Assembly: GCA_041398965.1 (NCBI GenBank)
Contig: JAWKTT010000007.1
Coordinates: 1 to 64,000, forward strand
DNA from: JAWKTT01 sp041398965
GTDB taxonomy: Bacteria > Planctomycetota > Planctomycetia > Planctomycetales > Planctomycetaceae
Direction of reading: 5' to 3'
Length of the DNA: 64,000 bases
The position numbers and the translations under genes were made by a program. The notes under the pieces were generated by a model. It searched no databases. It worked only from the letters and a program-made list of their open reading frames with translations, and had not been told where the DNA came from. Shown here piece by piece: positions 1 to 8,131 of the stretch. Positions within the stretch are counted from its first letter, which is position 1, and each line of letters starts with the position of its first letter.

Positions 1-2
1 AG

Positions 3-137
3 GAGTTCAAGGTGGGCCCGTTGATTCTGGATCAGGCTGATGCGGGATGGGATGACACGGATCACGTCGACTTCATCCGCGACCTCGGCCCCACCGATGT
101 GGCTGCCGAAGTTCCGCACGCCGGGAAGACCTTCTAA
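3..137 (+). CDS. Possible C-terminal end of a gene entering from the left edge
   Basis: A plus-strand frame is open from the first bases to a TAA at 135-137 and would give 44 residues, acidic, ending in HAGKTF. It uses GC-rich third positions like the real genes nearby. The opposite strand shows efflux-pump similarity only down to about base 118, so the two readings abut rather than compete over most of their length. I do not recognise the protein. It could equally be chance openness; the sequence left of the window would settle it. Confidence 0.25.
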   Translation, partial: EFKVGPLILDQADAGWDDTDHVDFIRDLGPTDVAAEVPHAGKTF

Positions 138-215
138 GACAAAGACTGGCAAGAACACCGGGATGATAATCATCGTGACGTAGACGACGGCACTGCGGCC
201 TTCGAGCGAGGGCAT
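118..215 (-). pseudogene. Internal fragment of a CzcA/CusA-type heavy-metal efflux pump
   Basis: The minus-strand reading from 215 contains SAVVYVTMIIIPVFLPVFVL followed by EGLPG. This matches the stretch of heavy-metal RND pumps (CzcA/CusA family) that follows the DFGxIVD helix, where family members read roughly 'VIYATLIIVLVFLPLFFLxGxEG'. Only about 33 residues are recognisable and both ends are open into unrelated sequence, so it is a relic. It has the same strand and order as the pump N-terminus at 1548-1761, and the intact gene at 336-1301 lies between them. Family assignment rests on this short hydrophobic block and on the neighbouring relics. Confidence 0.5.
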
Positions 216-335
216 GGCACCCAAATCATCAACCAAACATGCCACCCCGCCTCTGCGGTAGGCCATGAAAGACGAACAGGGGTGGGGCGGCGCCAGTGGC
301 TACCGCATCCGATTGAACTGATCGATATCCGACGT

Positions 336-1301
336 TTATTTAGGAGGGTCCATGTAGGCACTGGCGTATTGCCCATCCTTGGCAAACAACGCGAAGCCAT
401 CGCCAATGAAGACCAATTCCCAGCCTTCGAGTTCAGCCGTTGCACTTGGAACTGCGTCACCAATGCGAATTATGGTTTCGACACCCGCCTGTTTTGTTGC
501 TACCTGCGCGCCATTGCCAGCGTCATCCGGCGGGACGATTTTTGTGATGATCAGTTTGTCGATCAGTTGGGGTTTTGGCAAAACTGTTGGCAGTCTTCTT
601 GATTTATCCGTTAAGTAGGTTGAGTCGCGCTCGTGTGAAATGTTCCGGTTTGGAGTGTTAATGAAGATGCAGTTTGTTGCGAATGACATTGTCGCCGCCA
701 GAGGAGCACAAGTGATCGTGTCGTTGGCGTGCGACACATCGACGTTGGAACCGGAAAGCAACACGCTGCCGCCAGCACCTTCCGGGTCTCGCGGATCTGG
801 CTGTCCATCATGGCTCGAGTGAATAAAGTGACCAGCGATAATCACGTTTCCACCGCCATGGCCGACATCGACAGCGCCACGAGCAATGATCAGACAATTG
901 CGTGCGTGACTGATGTCGATGCTTTCATCAGCGAGGATAATGGAATTGTGCGCGTGCGAGACCTTTCCACGCTTGGTCACAAACAGACCTTTTTTGAGAT
1001 GCGCGATATTGGAACCATCGCGACTGATCGCGGGGCGGACCGAATCGAAGGTGGTCGGAAGTTTGATGTTTTCGTTTTTCGTAATCTGTTGGAGATCCGC
1101 CATCAGCACGGACAGCGCTGATTCGAGTTGCATATCGGCCCAACCGTCTTTTGTCCATTCACTGGAGGCGGCAGCCTGTGCCGCTCGTTGCATCACAGTG
1201 TCAAAGGGCGAAGGTTTCGCATCGTCCTGAGGAAGCTCCGCCAACATCGGGCGGGGCATCGCGATCACGGCAGCGAGCATTATCAAACGAAAGCGGTTCA
1301 T
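336..1301 (-). CDS. Secreted His-ladder repeat protein (putative 16-residue beta-solenoid)
   Basis: 321 residues starting at an ATG at 1301. Residues 1-21 form a clear signal peptide ending in MLA, so the product is exported. Residues 98-230 consist of a repeat with strict 16-residue spacing: His116, His132, His148, His164, then (after an 11-residue insertion) His191, Phe207 and His223. The usual form is [IV]-[SG]-H-A-x-N, with hydrophobic Ile/Leu pairs about six residues after the His. This periodicity suggests one solenoid turn per repeat, with the histidines stacked in a file. The N-terminal part (22-97) and the C-terminal part (231-321) lack the repeat. I know no named family for it. The gene sits between pieces of a dead metal-efflux operon, so metal binding is a reasonable guess, but only a guess. 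Confidence 0.8.
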   Translation of the reverse strand: MNRFRLIMLAAVIAMPRPMLAELPQDDAKPSPFDTVMQRAAQAAASSEWTKDGWADMQLESALSVLMADLQQITKNENIKLPTTFDSVRPAISRDGSNIAHLKKGLFVTKRGKVSHAHNSIILADESIDISHARNCLIIARGAVDVGHGGGNVIIAGHFIHSSHDGQPDPRDPEGAGGSVLLSGSNVDVSHANDTITCAPLAATMSFATNCIFINTPNRNISHERDSTYLTDKSRRLPTVLPKPQLIDKLIITKIVPPDDAGNGAQVATKQAGVETIIRIGDAVPSATAELEGWELVFIGDGFALFAKDGQYASAYMDPPK

Positions 1302-1547
1302 GACGGTGTGTCCGATCTATGACGAAGGAGACTTGCCTGATTCGGATAACGTCCCCAATCAGGTTCAACCAGAAACGACGCGCGCGGGGGTTGGGAGTGG
1401 TTTTACAAAAGCGTGGAGATGTTGCTCTGATGGGTTGGTTCTGACATCAAGTCCTCAGAGGGATCAACATGTCTGCTTCGGTAGTGTATTGTGCGTTGGG
1501 GTGAAAAGTCGACTCAAATCAGGCTGGGTGGCATGTTTAGATGGACG

Positions 1548-1761
1548 GGCATTTTCCAAGGGGAACGTCACCAGACCTTCGACTTCCTCCGCCGCAAGAC
1601 CAGGGGCCTCGGTTTGGATTTCGACGTAAGGGGGGGGCGAACTCGGGGAAGACATCCAAGGGCATGTCCGGGACGAGTCCTACACCGACGATGATGAGCA
1701 ACACCGAAAGTGCCAACACCGCAACGCGGAGACGAAGGGCGTTTTCGACGAGCCAGGACAT
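1548..1761 (-). pseudogene. N-terminus of a CzcA/CusA-type efflux pump, frameshifted and truncated
   Basis: From an ATG at 1761 the minus strand reads MSWLVENALRLR followed by a hydrophobic helix and the block MPLDVFPEFAPP, the typical first 45 residues of a heavy-metal RND pump. The frame then breaks at a run of eight G at 1630-1637. The next frame continues the family pattern with VEIQTEAPGLAAEEVEGLVT and FPLENA, after which similarity stops at about 1548. The gene is therefore both frameshifted and cut after about 70 residues. A G8 run is a classic slippage or sequencing-error site, but the truncation just downstream shows the gene is dead regardless. The fragment at 118-215 is probably another piece of the same gene. 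Confidence 0.7.
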
Positions 1762-1854
1762 GAGTGGAGGCTTCCAGATGGAAAAAGAAGGGGTCAGTGA
1801 TGACGTACGTTTCGTTCAGCCCCATATGAATTGTCTGGGGTGCAGTCGCGTTCG

Positions 1855-1926
1855 CTATTTGGAAAAACCGAACTCAACACCCGATAACTCGGCGACTCCC
1901 GCCGTGACGATGACGGTGCCAGTCTT
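1855..1926 (-). pseudogene. Possible C-terminal scrap of the matching periplasmic adaptor (CzcB type)
   Basis: The minus-strand frame ending at a TAG (1855-1857) reads GTVIVTAGVAELSGVEFGFS-K-stop. This resembles the last residues of adaptor subunits of heavy-metal RND pumps, which end in the pattern 'V-V-T-x-G-A-x-E-L-x-G-x-E-F-G'. It lies about 95 bases upstream of the pump N-terminus in the order expected for a czcB-czcA operon. Only about 23 residues are recognisable and a stop precedes them in frame. The bases from here to 2159 hold nothing else I can assign. Confidence 0.4.
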
Positions 1927-2159
1927 GGGTCCACCTCAACTTTTATAGGTCCATCCGGGATTACTGTGAGTAGAGGTTGAGGCCGCCGCAGTGCAATGAA
2001 GCTGGAGTCGCGATCGACGATCAGATGACTGCCAACCTCCCCGGACCGTCCGACAGAATCAAGCGGCTGAGAGCCGACAATCTGGACAGCCCCCGCAGCA
2101 ATGCAGCAATTGGAGTTCGGCGGAGTTCATTGACCTTACAGAGAGATCGTCTTCCGGAG

Positions 2160-2936
2160 TCACGAGATTCTGTCCGAGGCACTGGTGGCTTCGAGATGAT
2201 TTTCTCGTGTCGGCCATTGTCTCTGGGCGAAATGCAGGATGCTCAGGGTCAGGCCAATGAAGACGCAAAACCAAGCGGTTCCGTTCACGATCGGGTCGCC
2301 GAACCCATCGGTTCGTACACGTGTCAGCGTCAATCCGATGAAGAGAATTGTTGCCCACACTGTCCACTTGTTCGATGGACGTTGTGGTAGGATTACGGTC
2401 GAGAAGACTAGCAAACCGAGAATCGGCGACTGCATGCCTATTATTCTCCAGCAAGTAACAGCCGGAAGGTATCGCTTTGCCATGACTCTCCACGACTCCG
2501 CATGAGGCATGACTTCGTACCAGTAGTCAGCGTGAGGATAATCCATCCAAGCATAGACATGAGCTAATCCAAAACTCCCAGCGACACCACAGCACCACGT
2601 GACCCATAATGCGCTGATGGCCATTCGTTGAAACGTCTTGGTTTTCAGGGCATTGCTAGGCATGCGGTAAGCTAATAGGGCCGCCCACGGGACAACCGGA
2701 ATCACATAGTACGCGATGTCGACAACAATCCACGACCCAAATTCGGACAACGGAGAGACCGATTCTTCCAACCAGTAATCGAATCCATGAATCCAGTACA
2801 TTAGCCCAATGTAGCATGTGACATGCAGCAGTCCCAACATCACCGATGTCCAGGCAATCCACAGACCGAGGCAACCCCACGTGATGGCGTCGTGGTCGGG
2901 AATCGAGAAGTCTAGCTTTGGTCGATGATTCGTCAT
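2160..2936 (-). CDS. Polytopic inner-membrane protein of unknown function
   Basis: 258 residues from an ATG at 2936. About five or six hydrophobic segments can be seen: roughly 18-50 (two helices), 70-92, 105-125, 165-182, 190-206 and 220-238. They are joined by Trp- and Tyr-rich loops such as YAWMDYPHADYWYE. No catalytic or transport motif is recognisable. It is separated by about 60 bases from gatA on the same strand and is upstream of the dead efflux relics. A hypothetical integral membrane protein; real on grounds of length, membrane pattern and codon use. Confidence 0.7.
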   Translation of the reverse strand: MTNHRPKLDFSIPDHDAITWGCLGLWIAWTSVMLGLLHVTCYIGLMYWIHGFDYWLEESVSPLSEFGSWIVVDIAYYVIPVVPWAALLAYRMPSNALKTKTFQRMAISALWVTWCCGVAGSFGLAHVYAWMDYPHADYWYEVMPHAESWRVMAKRYLPAVTCWRIIGMQSPILGLLVFSTVILPQRPSNKWTVWATILFIGLTLTRVRTDGFGDPIVNGTAWFCVFIGLTLSILHFAQRQWPTRENHLEATSASDRIS

Positions 2937-2999
2937 GACACGGCTCCGCTCTCGTTTAACGCAAACATCGACACCGACATGACGAACTGAGTGGAGTCG

Positions 3000-4460
3000 T
3001 CAGTGCGTCAGAGTTGGTGTGCGGGTATGCCAGTCGGTTTGTTCCTCATACATGCGGGCTGCTCGGAACATTCGGCTCTCTGCAAACGGAGGGGCCATCA
3101 ACTGCAACCCGATCGGGAGTCCAGCCGGACTGAGGCCACACGGGATCGAGATTCCCGGCAGGCCGGCAAGGTTGGCGCTGAGGGTGTAGATATCCTGCAG
3201 ATACAGGGCCAGCGGATCGCTCGCTAACTCGCCAGTGCGGAATGCGGTGTTCGGGGTGACGGGACCGGCGATGACATCGCACTTCTGAAACGCAGCGTCG
3301 AAATCGCTTTGAATTAATCTCCGGACACGCAAGGCCTTGTTGTAGTAGGCGTCATAGTATCCCGACGACAGTGCATAAGTGCCTAACATAATTCGGCGTT
3401 TGACTTCGGGGCCAAACCCTTCACCACGACTCGCTTGATAGAGCCCTGTAAGGTCGTGTTTTCCAGTGGCTCGGTGTCCGTAATGAATGCCATCATAACG
3501 CGACAGATTACTGGAAGCCTCCGACGCCGCGACGATGTAGTAAACGGCAACGGCATACTGGGCGTGAGGGAGTGTGACCGAAACGACCTCGGCTCCCAAT
3601 TGACGATAAATGGCCACCGCCTGTTCGACCGCTTGCCGCACATCGTCGGCTAATCCCTTGGCAAAATGTTCTTCAGCGAGCCCGATCCTCAACCCCTTGA
3701 GCGGCTCGTGAAGTTCTTGCGTATAGGAGGGGACGGGACAGTTGATGCTCGTGCTGTCCCGTGGGTCGTGACCGGAGATCGCCTCCAGCATCAGGGCTGC
3801 ACTGCTGACATCAGTCGCAAATGGACCGATCTGATCGAGCGAACTCGCGAAGGCAATTAAGCCGTACCGGGAAACTCGCCCGTACGTTGGCTTCACACCC
3901 ACAATGCCACAGAAGGCGGCGGGCTGACGAATCGAACCACCAGTATCCGACCCGAGCGACAACAGCACCTCTCGCGACGCAACCGCTGCTGCCGACCCGC
4001 CACTCGATCCCCCCGGCGTGCAACTTGTATTCCACGGATTCTTTGCGGGACCGAAGATCGAAGACTCGGTCGTCGATCCCATCGCGAACTCGTCCATGTT
4101 GTTTCGCCCGATGAGGACCGCATCTTCGGCCAGCAATCGTTGGACCACATGGGCGCTGTAAGGAGCACGAAAACCCTCTAACATCCGGCTGCCACAAGTG
4201 GTCGGCCAACCTTGTACGCAGATGTTGTCCTTCAAGCCGACCGGCAATCCCGCCAATCGACCAACAGGCTGCCCCGCGGCACGGCGACGGTCGATTTCGC
4301 CAGCTTGCTCCAAGGCCCGTTCGCCGTCTAACCAGGTGAACGCACCTAGGTCTCCATCGATCTTCCCGATTCGATCGAGTGCTTGTTGTACCAGAGAAAC
4401 GGAACTGATGTCGCCCGCTTCCAAGGCATCGAGTAAGCCAGTCGCTGAGACGTCGCTCAT
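3000..4460 (-). CDS. gatA: Glutamyl/aspartyl-tRNA amidotransferase subunit A
   Basis: 486 residues, the usual GatA length. GatA releases ammonia from glutamine and passes it to GatB, which amidates Glu-tRNA(Gln) and Asp-tRNA(Asn). The amidase-signature triad is visible: Lys77 in GLKDNI, the cis-Ser152 in PGGSSGGSAAAVAS and the nucleophile Ser176 in DTGGSIRQPA. The start is an ATG at 4460. gatC lies 57 bases upstream on the same strand, so the order is gatC-gatA; gatB is not in the window. Cytoplasmic. Nothing is odd about the sequence. Confidence 0.97.
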   Translation of the reverse strand: MSDVSATGLLDALEAGDISSVSLVQQALDRIGKIDGDLGAFTWLDGERALEQAGEIDRRRAAGQPVGRLAGLPVGLKDNICVQGWPTTCGSRMLEGFRAPYSAHVVQRLLAEDAVLIGRNNMDEFAMGSTTESSIFGPAKNPWNTSCTPGGSSGGSAAAVASREVLLSLGSDTGGSIRQPAAFCGIVGVKPTYGRVSRYGLIAFASSLDQIGPFATDVSSAALMLEAISGHDPRDSTSINCPVPSYTQELHEPLKGLRIGLAEEHFAKGLADDVRQAVEQAVAIYRQLGAEVVSVTLPHAQYAVAVYYIVAASEASSNLSRYDGIHYGHRATGKHDLTGLYQASRGEGFGPEVKRRIMLGTYALSSGYYDAYYNKALRVRRLIQSDFDAAFQKCDVIAGPVTPNTAFRTGELASDPLALYLQDIYTLSANLAGLPGISIPCGLSPAGLPIGLQLMAPPFAESRMFRAARMYEEQTDWHTRTPTLTH

Positions 4461-4517
4461 GGTGAAGTTGAAGGGTCGAAAGGTTCGCGGGAGGTGAAGT
4501 AGACGGCAGCGTAGTTG

Positions 4518-4826
4518 TTACGCTCCATCGAGTATGGCGGGGACAACGAAGTAACGGCCATCCTGTTTCGGAGCGTTGGCGAGGGCGGCCTCGCGTGAGA
4601 GCGAAGGCTGCGGGATGTCCTCTCGGAAAACATCCATCACTTCGATGGCATGGGCCATCGGCTGCACCCCATCGGTCGGAACATCACTGAGTTGATTCAC
4701 GTAGTCGAGAATCTTTCCCAGTTGTTGTGAGAAACTCGCCACTTCGTCTTCGGAGAGTTCCAGTCTCGCCAGTCCCGCAACCTTGCGAACTTCATCAGGT
4801 GAGAGATCAGGCATCGGTTCGCTCAT
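4518..4826 (-). CDS. gatC: Glutamyl/aspartyl-tRNA amidotransferase subunit C
   Basis: 102 residues starting MSEPMPDLSPDEV at 4826. The frame is open further upstream, but the family starts just before the helix 'VRKVAGLARLELSEDEV', so this ATG (or the one at 4814) is preferred. GatC wraps around the GatA/GatB interface and stabilises the transamidosome. The typical features are present: the leading helix, the LGKILDYVNQL segment and the terminal DGRYFVVPAIL. It overlaps the end of the upstream membrane-protein gene by 20 bases, suggesting translational coupling, and is followed by gatA. Confidence 0.93.
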   Translation of the reverse strand: MSEPMPDLSPDEVRKVAGLARLELSEDEVASFSQQLGKILDYVNQLSDVPTDGVQPMAHAIEVMDVFREDIPQPSLSREAALANAPKQDGRYFVVPAILDGA

Positions 4827-5064
4827 TTGTTGTTTGAGAAGCAGTTCCACTGTCAGTTCGCATCCAACGTACAAACACAGCGACTGCGATAACCGCCAGT
4901 AACACGGGAACCGCGTGCCACGGTTCGACAATGTAGTGAGCCGGCGAATCCGCAGCGACTTCACCATGCCCCGGATGTCCGAAGACTGTGGCGACCTGAG
5001 AAACGCCCAGCCATAACGCCAATCCGGCGCCGACGGCATATCGACGTAAAAACGTGTGAATCAT
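4807..5064 (-). CDS. Small membrane protein upstream of gatC
   Basis: 85 residues from an ATG at 5064 (a TTG three codons earlier is also possible). There is a hydrophobic N-terminal signal or anchor (about 10-28), then a short HPGHGEV motif, a conserved-looking AHYIVEPWHAVPVLLAVIAVA segment that forms a second helix, and a polar tail. Its 3' end overlaps the gatC start by 20 bases on the same strand. It is likely the first gene of a small operon with gatC and gatA. Function unknown; the His-Gly-His loop between two helices is the only distinctive feature. Confidence 0.65.
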   Translation of the reverse strand: MIHTFLRRYAVGAGLALWLGVSQVATVFGHPGHGEVAADSPAHYIVEPWHAVPVLLAVIAVAVFVRWMRTDSGTASQTTNERTDA

Positions 5065-5254
5065 GTCTCGCAACGGCCTTTACAAGAAGGTGAACGACAA
5101 TCCCGTTCGATCAAGAGAAGCCCCATTTGCCCCTCTCTACCGCGAGTGTAACGCCTAATCCCATCCGAGTGAATCACCATTGTTGACTCTTCTCAATTCG
5201 GTGACACAACAGATTCGCCTCGTTTTCGCACACGGATCCGTGCGGCTGTCGACA

Positions 5255-5593
5255 TCAACCGGAGACACGGTATCCGAGTTGTTTCAGGGTGGCAGTTAAG
5301 GGAGCTTGCTGGTCTCCTTGGAGTTCCAGTGTCTGGCCATCGACAGTTCCACCGGCTCCGCAGCGGGCCTTGAGTTGCTTCAGTAGACTGAGAAAGTCGG
5401 TATCGGGGGCGAGTCCACGGATCACGGTCACTTGTTTTCCGTTCTTGCGACGCTCCAAACGAATCCGTAATTGTTGCGACGATGGAGCGGTCCGGACCAC
5501 CTCAGGAGGGGGGCAATGACACTCCGACTCCAACGCATCGCACACCGGACAACGTGGAGGACGATCGAACTGCGTTCCAGCGAAGAGTCCCAT
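5255..5593 (-). CDS. SUI1/eIF1-like translation factor (YciH type)
   Basis: 112 residues from an ATG at 5593. The SUI1 fold covers about residues 40-112, with LRIRLERRKNGKQVTVIRGL, then LLKQLKARCGAGGTVDGQ and the ending LKQLGYRVSG, all diagnostic of the bacterial/archaeal eIF1-like family. These proteins act at the ribosomal P site and affect start-site choice; the bacterial role is poorly defined. An extra N-terminal segment holds a cysteine cluster (CPVCDALESECHC, about 18-30) that could bind zinc. Same strand as its neighbours but about 180 bases from gatC's upstream gene, so probably its own unit. Confidence 0.88.
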   Translation of the reverse strand: MGLFAGTQFDRPPRCPVCDALESECHCPPPEVVRTAPSSQQLRIRLERRKNGKQVTVIRGLAPDTDFLSLLKQLKARCGAGGTVDGQTLELQGDQQAPLTATLKQLGYRVSG

Positions 5594-5673
5594 GAGTCAT
5601 CTTCCTCAAACAATTTCACTGCTTGCCCCGAACAAAAGGGGGCAACTCGCATGTGCCCGACAGCCATCGACTA

Positions 5674-6783
5674 TCACGGTATCTCACCGTACTCGTCGGG
5701 AATTCTCTGTTGAAGGACGGTTGGTTCTCCATGCGAGAAGTCGGCGGCCATTTTGGTTCGAACTCGTTGCTGTGGGTCTTTTCGGCTGACCGATTCGACC
5801 ATCTTGCGAACGTTCGTCAGGTTTCCCTCTGGGATTGCGATGTGACAGACCGGCTCCCCCGGCTTCACGGCCGGGCTCGTCGTCATCCCCAGCACAATGC
5901 CGTCGACAGGACTTGTCAGGATGTTTTGCACGTCTCCCAGTATCGTAAAGTTGGAGGCGACCGCCTGCCCTCTCTCGACGAATGCTCCCGGGGCAATGTG
6001 AAACCTTAGAAAGCCTCCAACCTCGGCTCGCACCCAGCTTGTCTTGCGAACGACCGCCTGATAGGGAGGGGCGAATCGCTCCCCTTCGATCATCCCCATG
6101 TCGATCAACGAATTGCGGACCCCACGCACACCAACGGCCAACATGCCCGGTTCCGCCTTCATCGGCTCTCCCGCTTCGAGAATGATCGTCGCACAGCCAA
6201 CTTTACAGGCTTCGCGTCTCATGCAGCCATCAGGACCTGCTCCGTCGACGACCAGTTCGCATCCGAACGATTTTGCGAGCCGGGCGACCTTTCGAATCGA
6301 CATGTCACCTCGCACATTCGGGAAGTTTGTGCGTGTTGAAGCCGCTGAATGCAGGTCGATGCCAAACTCGCATTTGCTGACGACCTCTTTCATGAATCGA
6401 TCGGCGATACGGCTCGCCAGGCTCCCAGTCTCTGAACCGGGGAACATCCGATTCAAATCTCTACGGTCGGGGAGATAGCGGTCATGATTCTCGAAGCCAA
6501 AGACGTTGACCACAGGGATCAACAACAGCGTCCCCTTGACCAGTTGCAGCGAGTTGTTGTGCAGCAACTCGTGGATGATACCGGTCCCGGTCAGTTCGTC
6601 CCCATGCAGGGCGGCACTGACAAATCCGACCGGTCCCTTTCGCAGGCTGCGAATGACCCGAATCGGCATCTCAATCGGGTCGTTCGTGTAGGTCTCGGAA
6701 ATCTTGACCCGAACATCCCGGGTCTCGCCAGGGGCGATGTCTACACCGCCAATCAAAAACGGAGCCACGACAGGTTTCGACAT
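5674..6783 (-). CDS. Succinylglutamate desuccinylase/aspartoacylase family zinc hydrolase
   Basis: 369 residues from an ATG at 6783. The M14-like AstE/AspA fold is shown by HGDELTG (His60, Glu63) and IDLHSA (His145), the three zinc ligands, the substrate-binding DLNRMFPG and a likely catalytic Glu204 in ILEAGEP. Family members remove acyl groups from amino acids; the substrate here cannot be read from sequence. Residues about 240-330 form the C-terminal beta domain (GGFLRFHIAPGAFVERGQAV) that resembles a lipoyl-type barrel and is common in AstE-like planctomycete and cyanobacterial proteins. Cytoplasmic, with no signal peptide. Confidence 0.87.
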   Translation of the reverse strand: MSKPVVAPFLIGGVDIAPGETRDVRVKISETYTNDPIEMPIRVIRSLRKGPVGFVSAALHGDELTGTGIIHELLHNNSLQLVKGTLLLIPVVNVFGFENHDRYLPDRRDLNRMFPGSETGSLASRIADRFMKEVVSKCEFGIDLHSAASTRTNFPNVRGDMSIRKVARLAKSFGCELVVDGAGPDGCMRREACKVGCATIILEAGEPMKAEPGMLAVGVRGVRNSLIDMGMIEGERFAPPYQAVVRKTSWVRAEVGGFLRFHIAPGAFVERGQAVASNFTILGDVQNILTSPVDGIVLGMTTSPAVKPGEPVCHIAIPEGNLTNVRKMVESVSRKDPQQRVRTKMAADFSHGEPTVLQQRIPDEYGEIP

Positions 6784-7067
6784 AATCCTCAGACACTCTC
6801 TATGCCAAGTAGCCCACCCACAGATGAGCAGGGGACGATTCCGGCGAGCCGAAGAAGTCTAACAGAAATTCACCCTCCTCGTAAGCGGTTGGACCGGAGA
6901 TACGTCATTGCAAGAGGTCTTTATCGCTTTACGTACAGCTTTACGCACAGCAACCAATCCCTGTCCGCGACTCCCTCACGCGTTCGACGGACAAGGATGT
7001 CCGACGCAAGGGGAGATTACCGCACAGAAACTCGGCACAGGGACTCCGATTGTCGACACCATAAACG

Positions 7068-7961
7068 TCAGGCCGTCAGTTGTCTCCAGCGGGCGCGAAC
7101 TTCTCGCATCGCCCCGACGGTGTCGGTGGGAGTCGTCCCCTCTTCAACAAGTGTCCAACCGGAGAATTCGCACCCCTTCAACAATTGGAACAGTTGAGGC
7201 CAAGGGTAGGTGGTGGTCCGCAGGTCGTGAATGTGGATCGTGCCGAGACGCTGCTTCACCAGGTTGAAATTGTGTTCGAGCCCTTCACCGTCAAGGTCGG
7301 TCGGGTTGCAGTTCCAGCAGACGACGGTGTTTTTGTGATCGGCGACATCGAGAATCGTCTTGATGTGCGGTAACTCCTGAGTCCCGCGCCCATGAACTTC
7401 CAGACGAATGGCGACCCCCAAATCGGCCCCGAACTTGGCCACCTCATTCAGCGAGCGACCAATTTGAGCAAGCGTTTGTTCGACAGGAACATCCGCCGGG
7501 AGACCGTTGGGACGAACTTTGACCCCGGTCCCCCCACAGTCGTGGCAGAGTTGTATGAATGCCTTCGTTTCGTCGATGTTCTTACGAACGACAGCCGGAT
7601 CAGCCGCATGATACTCGCAGGCACTCCCGAGTCCGACCAATTCGACAGGAGAGTCGGCGAATCGTTTTCGGACCTCTTTCCGGGCATCGGTCGAGAGCGT
7701 AATTTCGACTCCATGCTTGTGAGTGCTTCGCAGTTCCACCCCTGCGAAGCCGGTCGCCGCGCAGTTGGCAATAACCGTGGGCAAGTCCCAGTCTTTGCCC
7801 CAGTTATACGTCACAAGCCCCAGCTTCATCCTGGACTGACTCTCTTTTTCCGCCGCAGCCACAAGTGGTTCTGCCCCGTTGAGAGGGCCACCCTCCCAAA
7901 GAGCCGCACCAGTGAGAGCACCGGCAGAAGCAGTAAGAAACGAGCGTCGAGACCAGAGCAT
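7068..7961 (-). CDS. Secreted sugar-phosphate isomerase/epimerase-like protein (Tat leader)
   Basis: 297 residues from an ATG at 7961, chosen because GGAGG lies just upstream and because it exposes a Tat-type leader MLWSRRSFLTASAGALTGAA. The rest is a xylose-isomerase-like TIM barrel (AP-endonuclease-2 family): LGLVTYNWGKDWDLPTVIANCAATGFAGVEL opens the barrel, and later strands give LVGLGSACEY, GVKVRPNG, IRLEVHG and TIHIHDLR, which supply the usual Glu/His/Asp metal ligands. Planctomycetes carry many exported members whose substrates are unknown sugars. Isolated gene with about 280 bases upstream of the next one. Confidence 0.87.
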   Translation of the reverse strand: MLWSRRSFLTASAGALTGAALWEGGPLNGAEPLVAAAEKESQSRMKLGLVTYNWGKDWDLPTVIANCAATGFAGVELRSTHKHGVEITLSTDARKEVRKRFADSPVELVGLGSACEYHAADPAVVRKNIDETKAFIQLCHDCGGTGVKVRPNGLPADVPVEQTLAQIGRSLNEVAKFGADLGVAIRLEVHGRGTQELPHIKTILDVADHKNTVVCWNCNPTDLDGEGLEHNFNLVKQRLGTIHIHDLRTTTYPWPQLFQLLKGCEFSGWTLVEEGTTPTDTVGAMREVRARWRQLTA

Positions 7962-8131
7962 AGGAACCTCCGTTGACGAATAGAACGACGAAACCAAGGG
8001 ACGACACTGCCCCGTATCACGCACGTCAACGTCGGTCGAGTCCAGCCAAGGAGTTGACGGGCAAGAATTCAGTTGAACGGGAGCTATTGAGGATCGACAG
8101 ACATGAATGTCCGCCGCAGGGGTATTTCACT

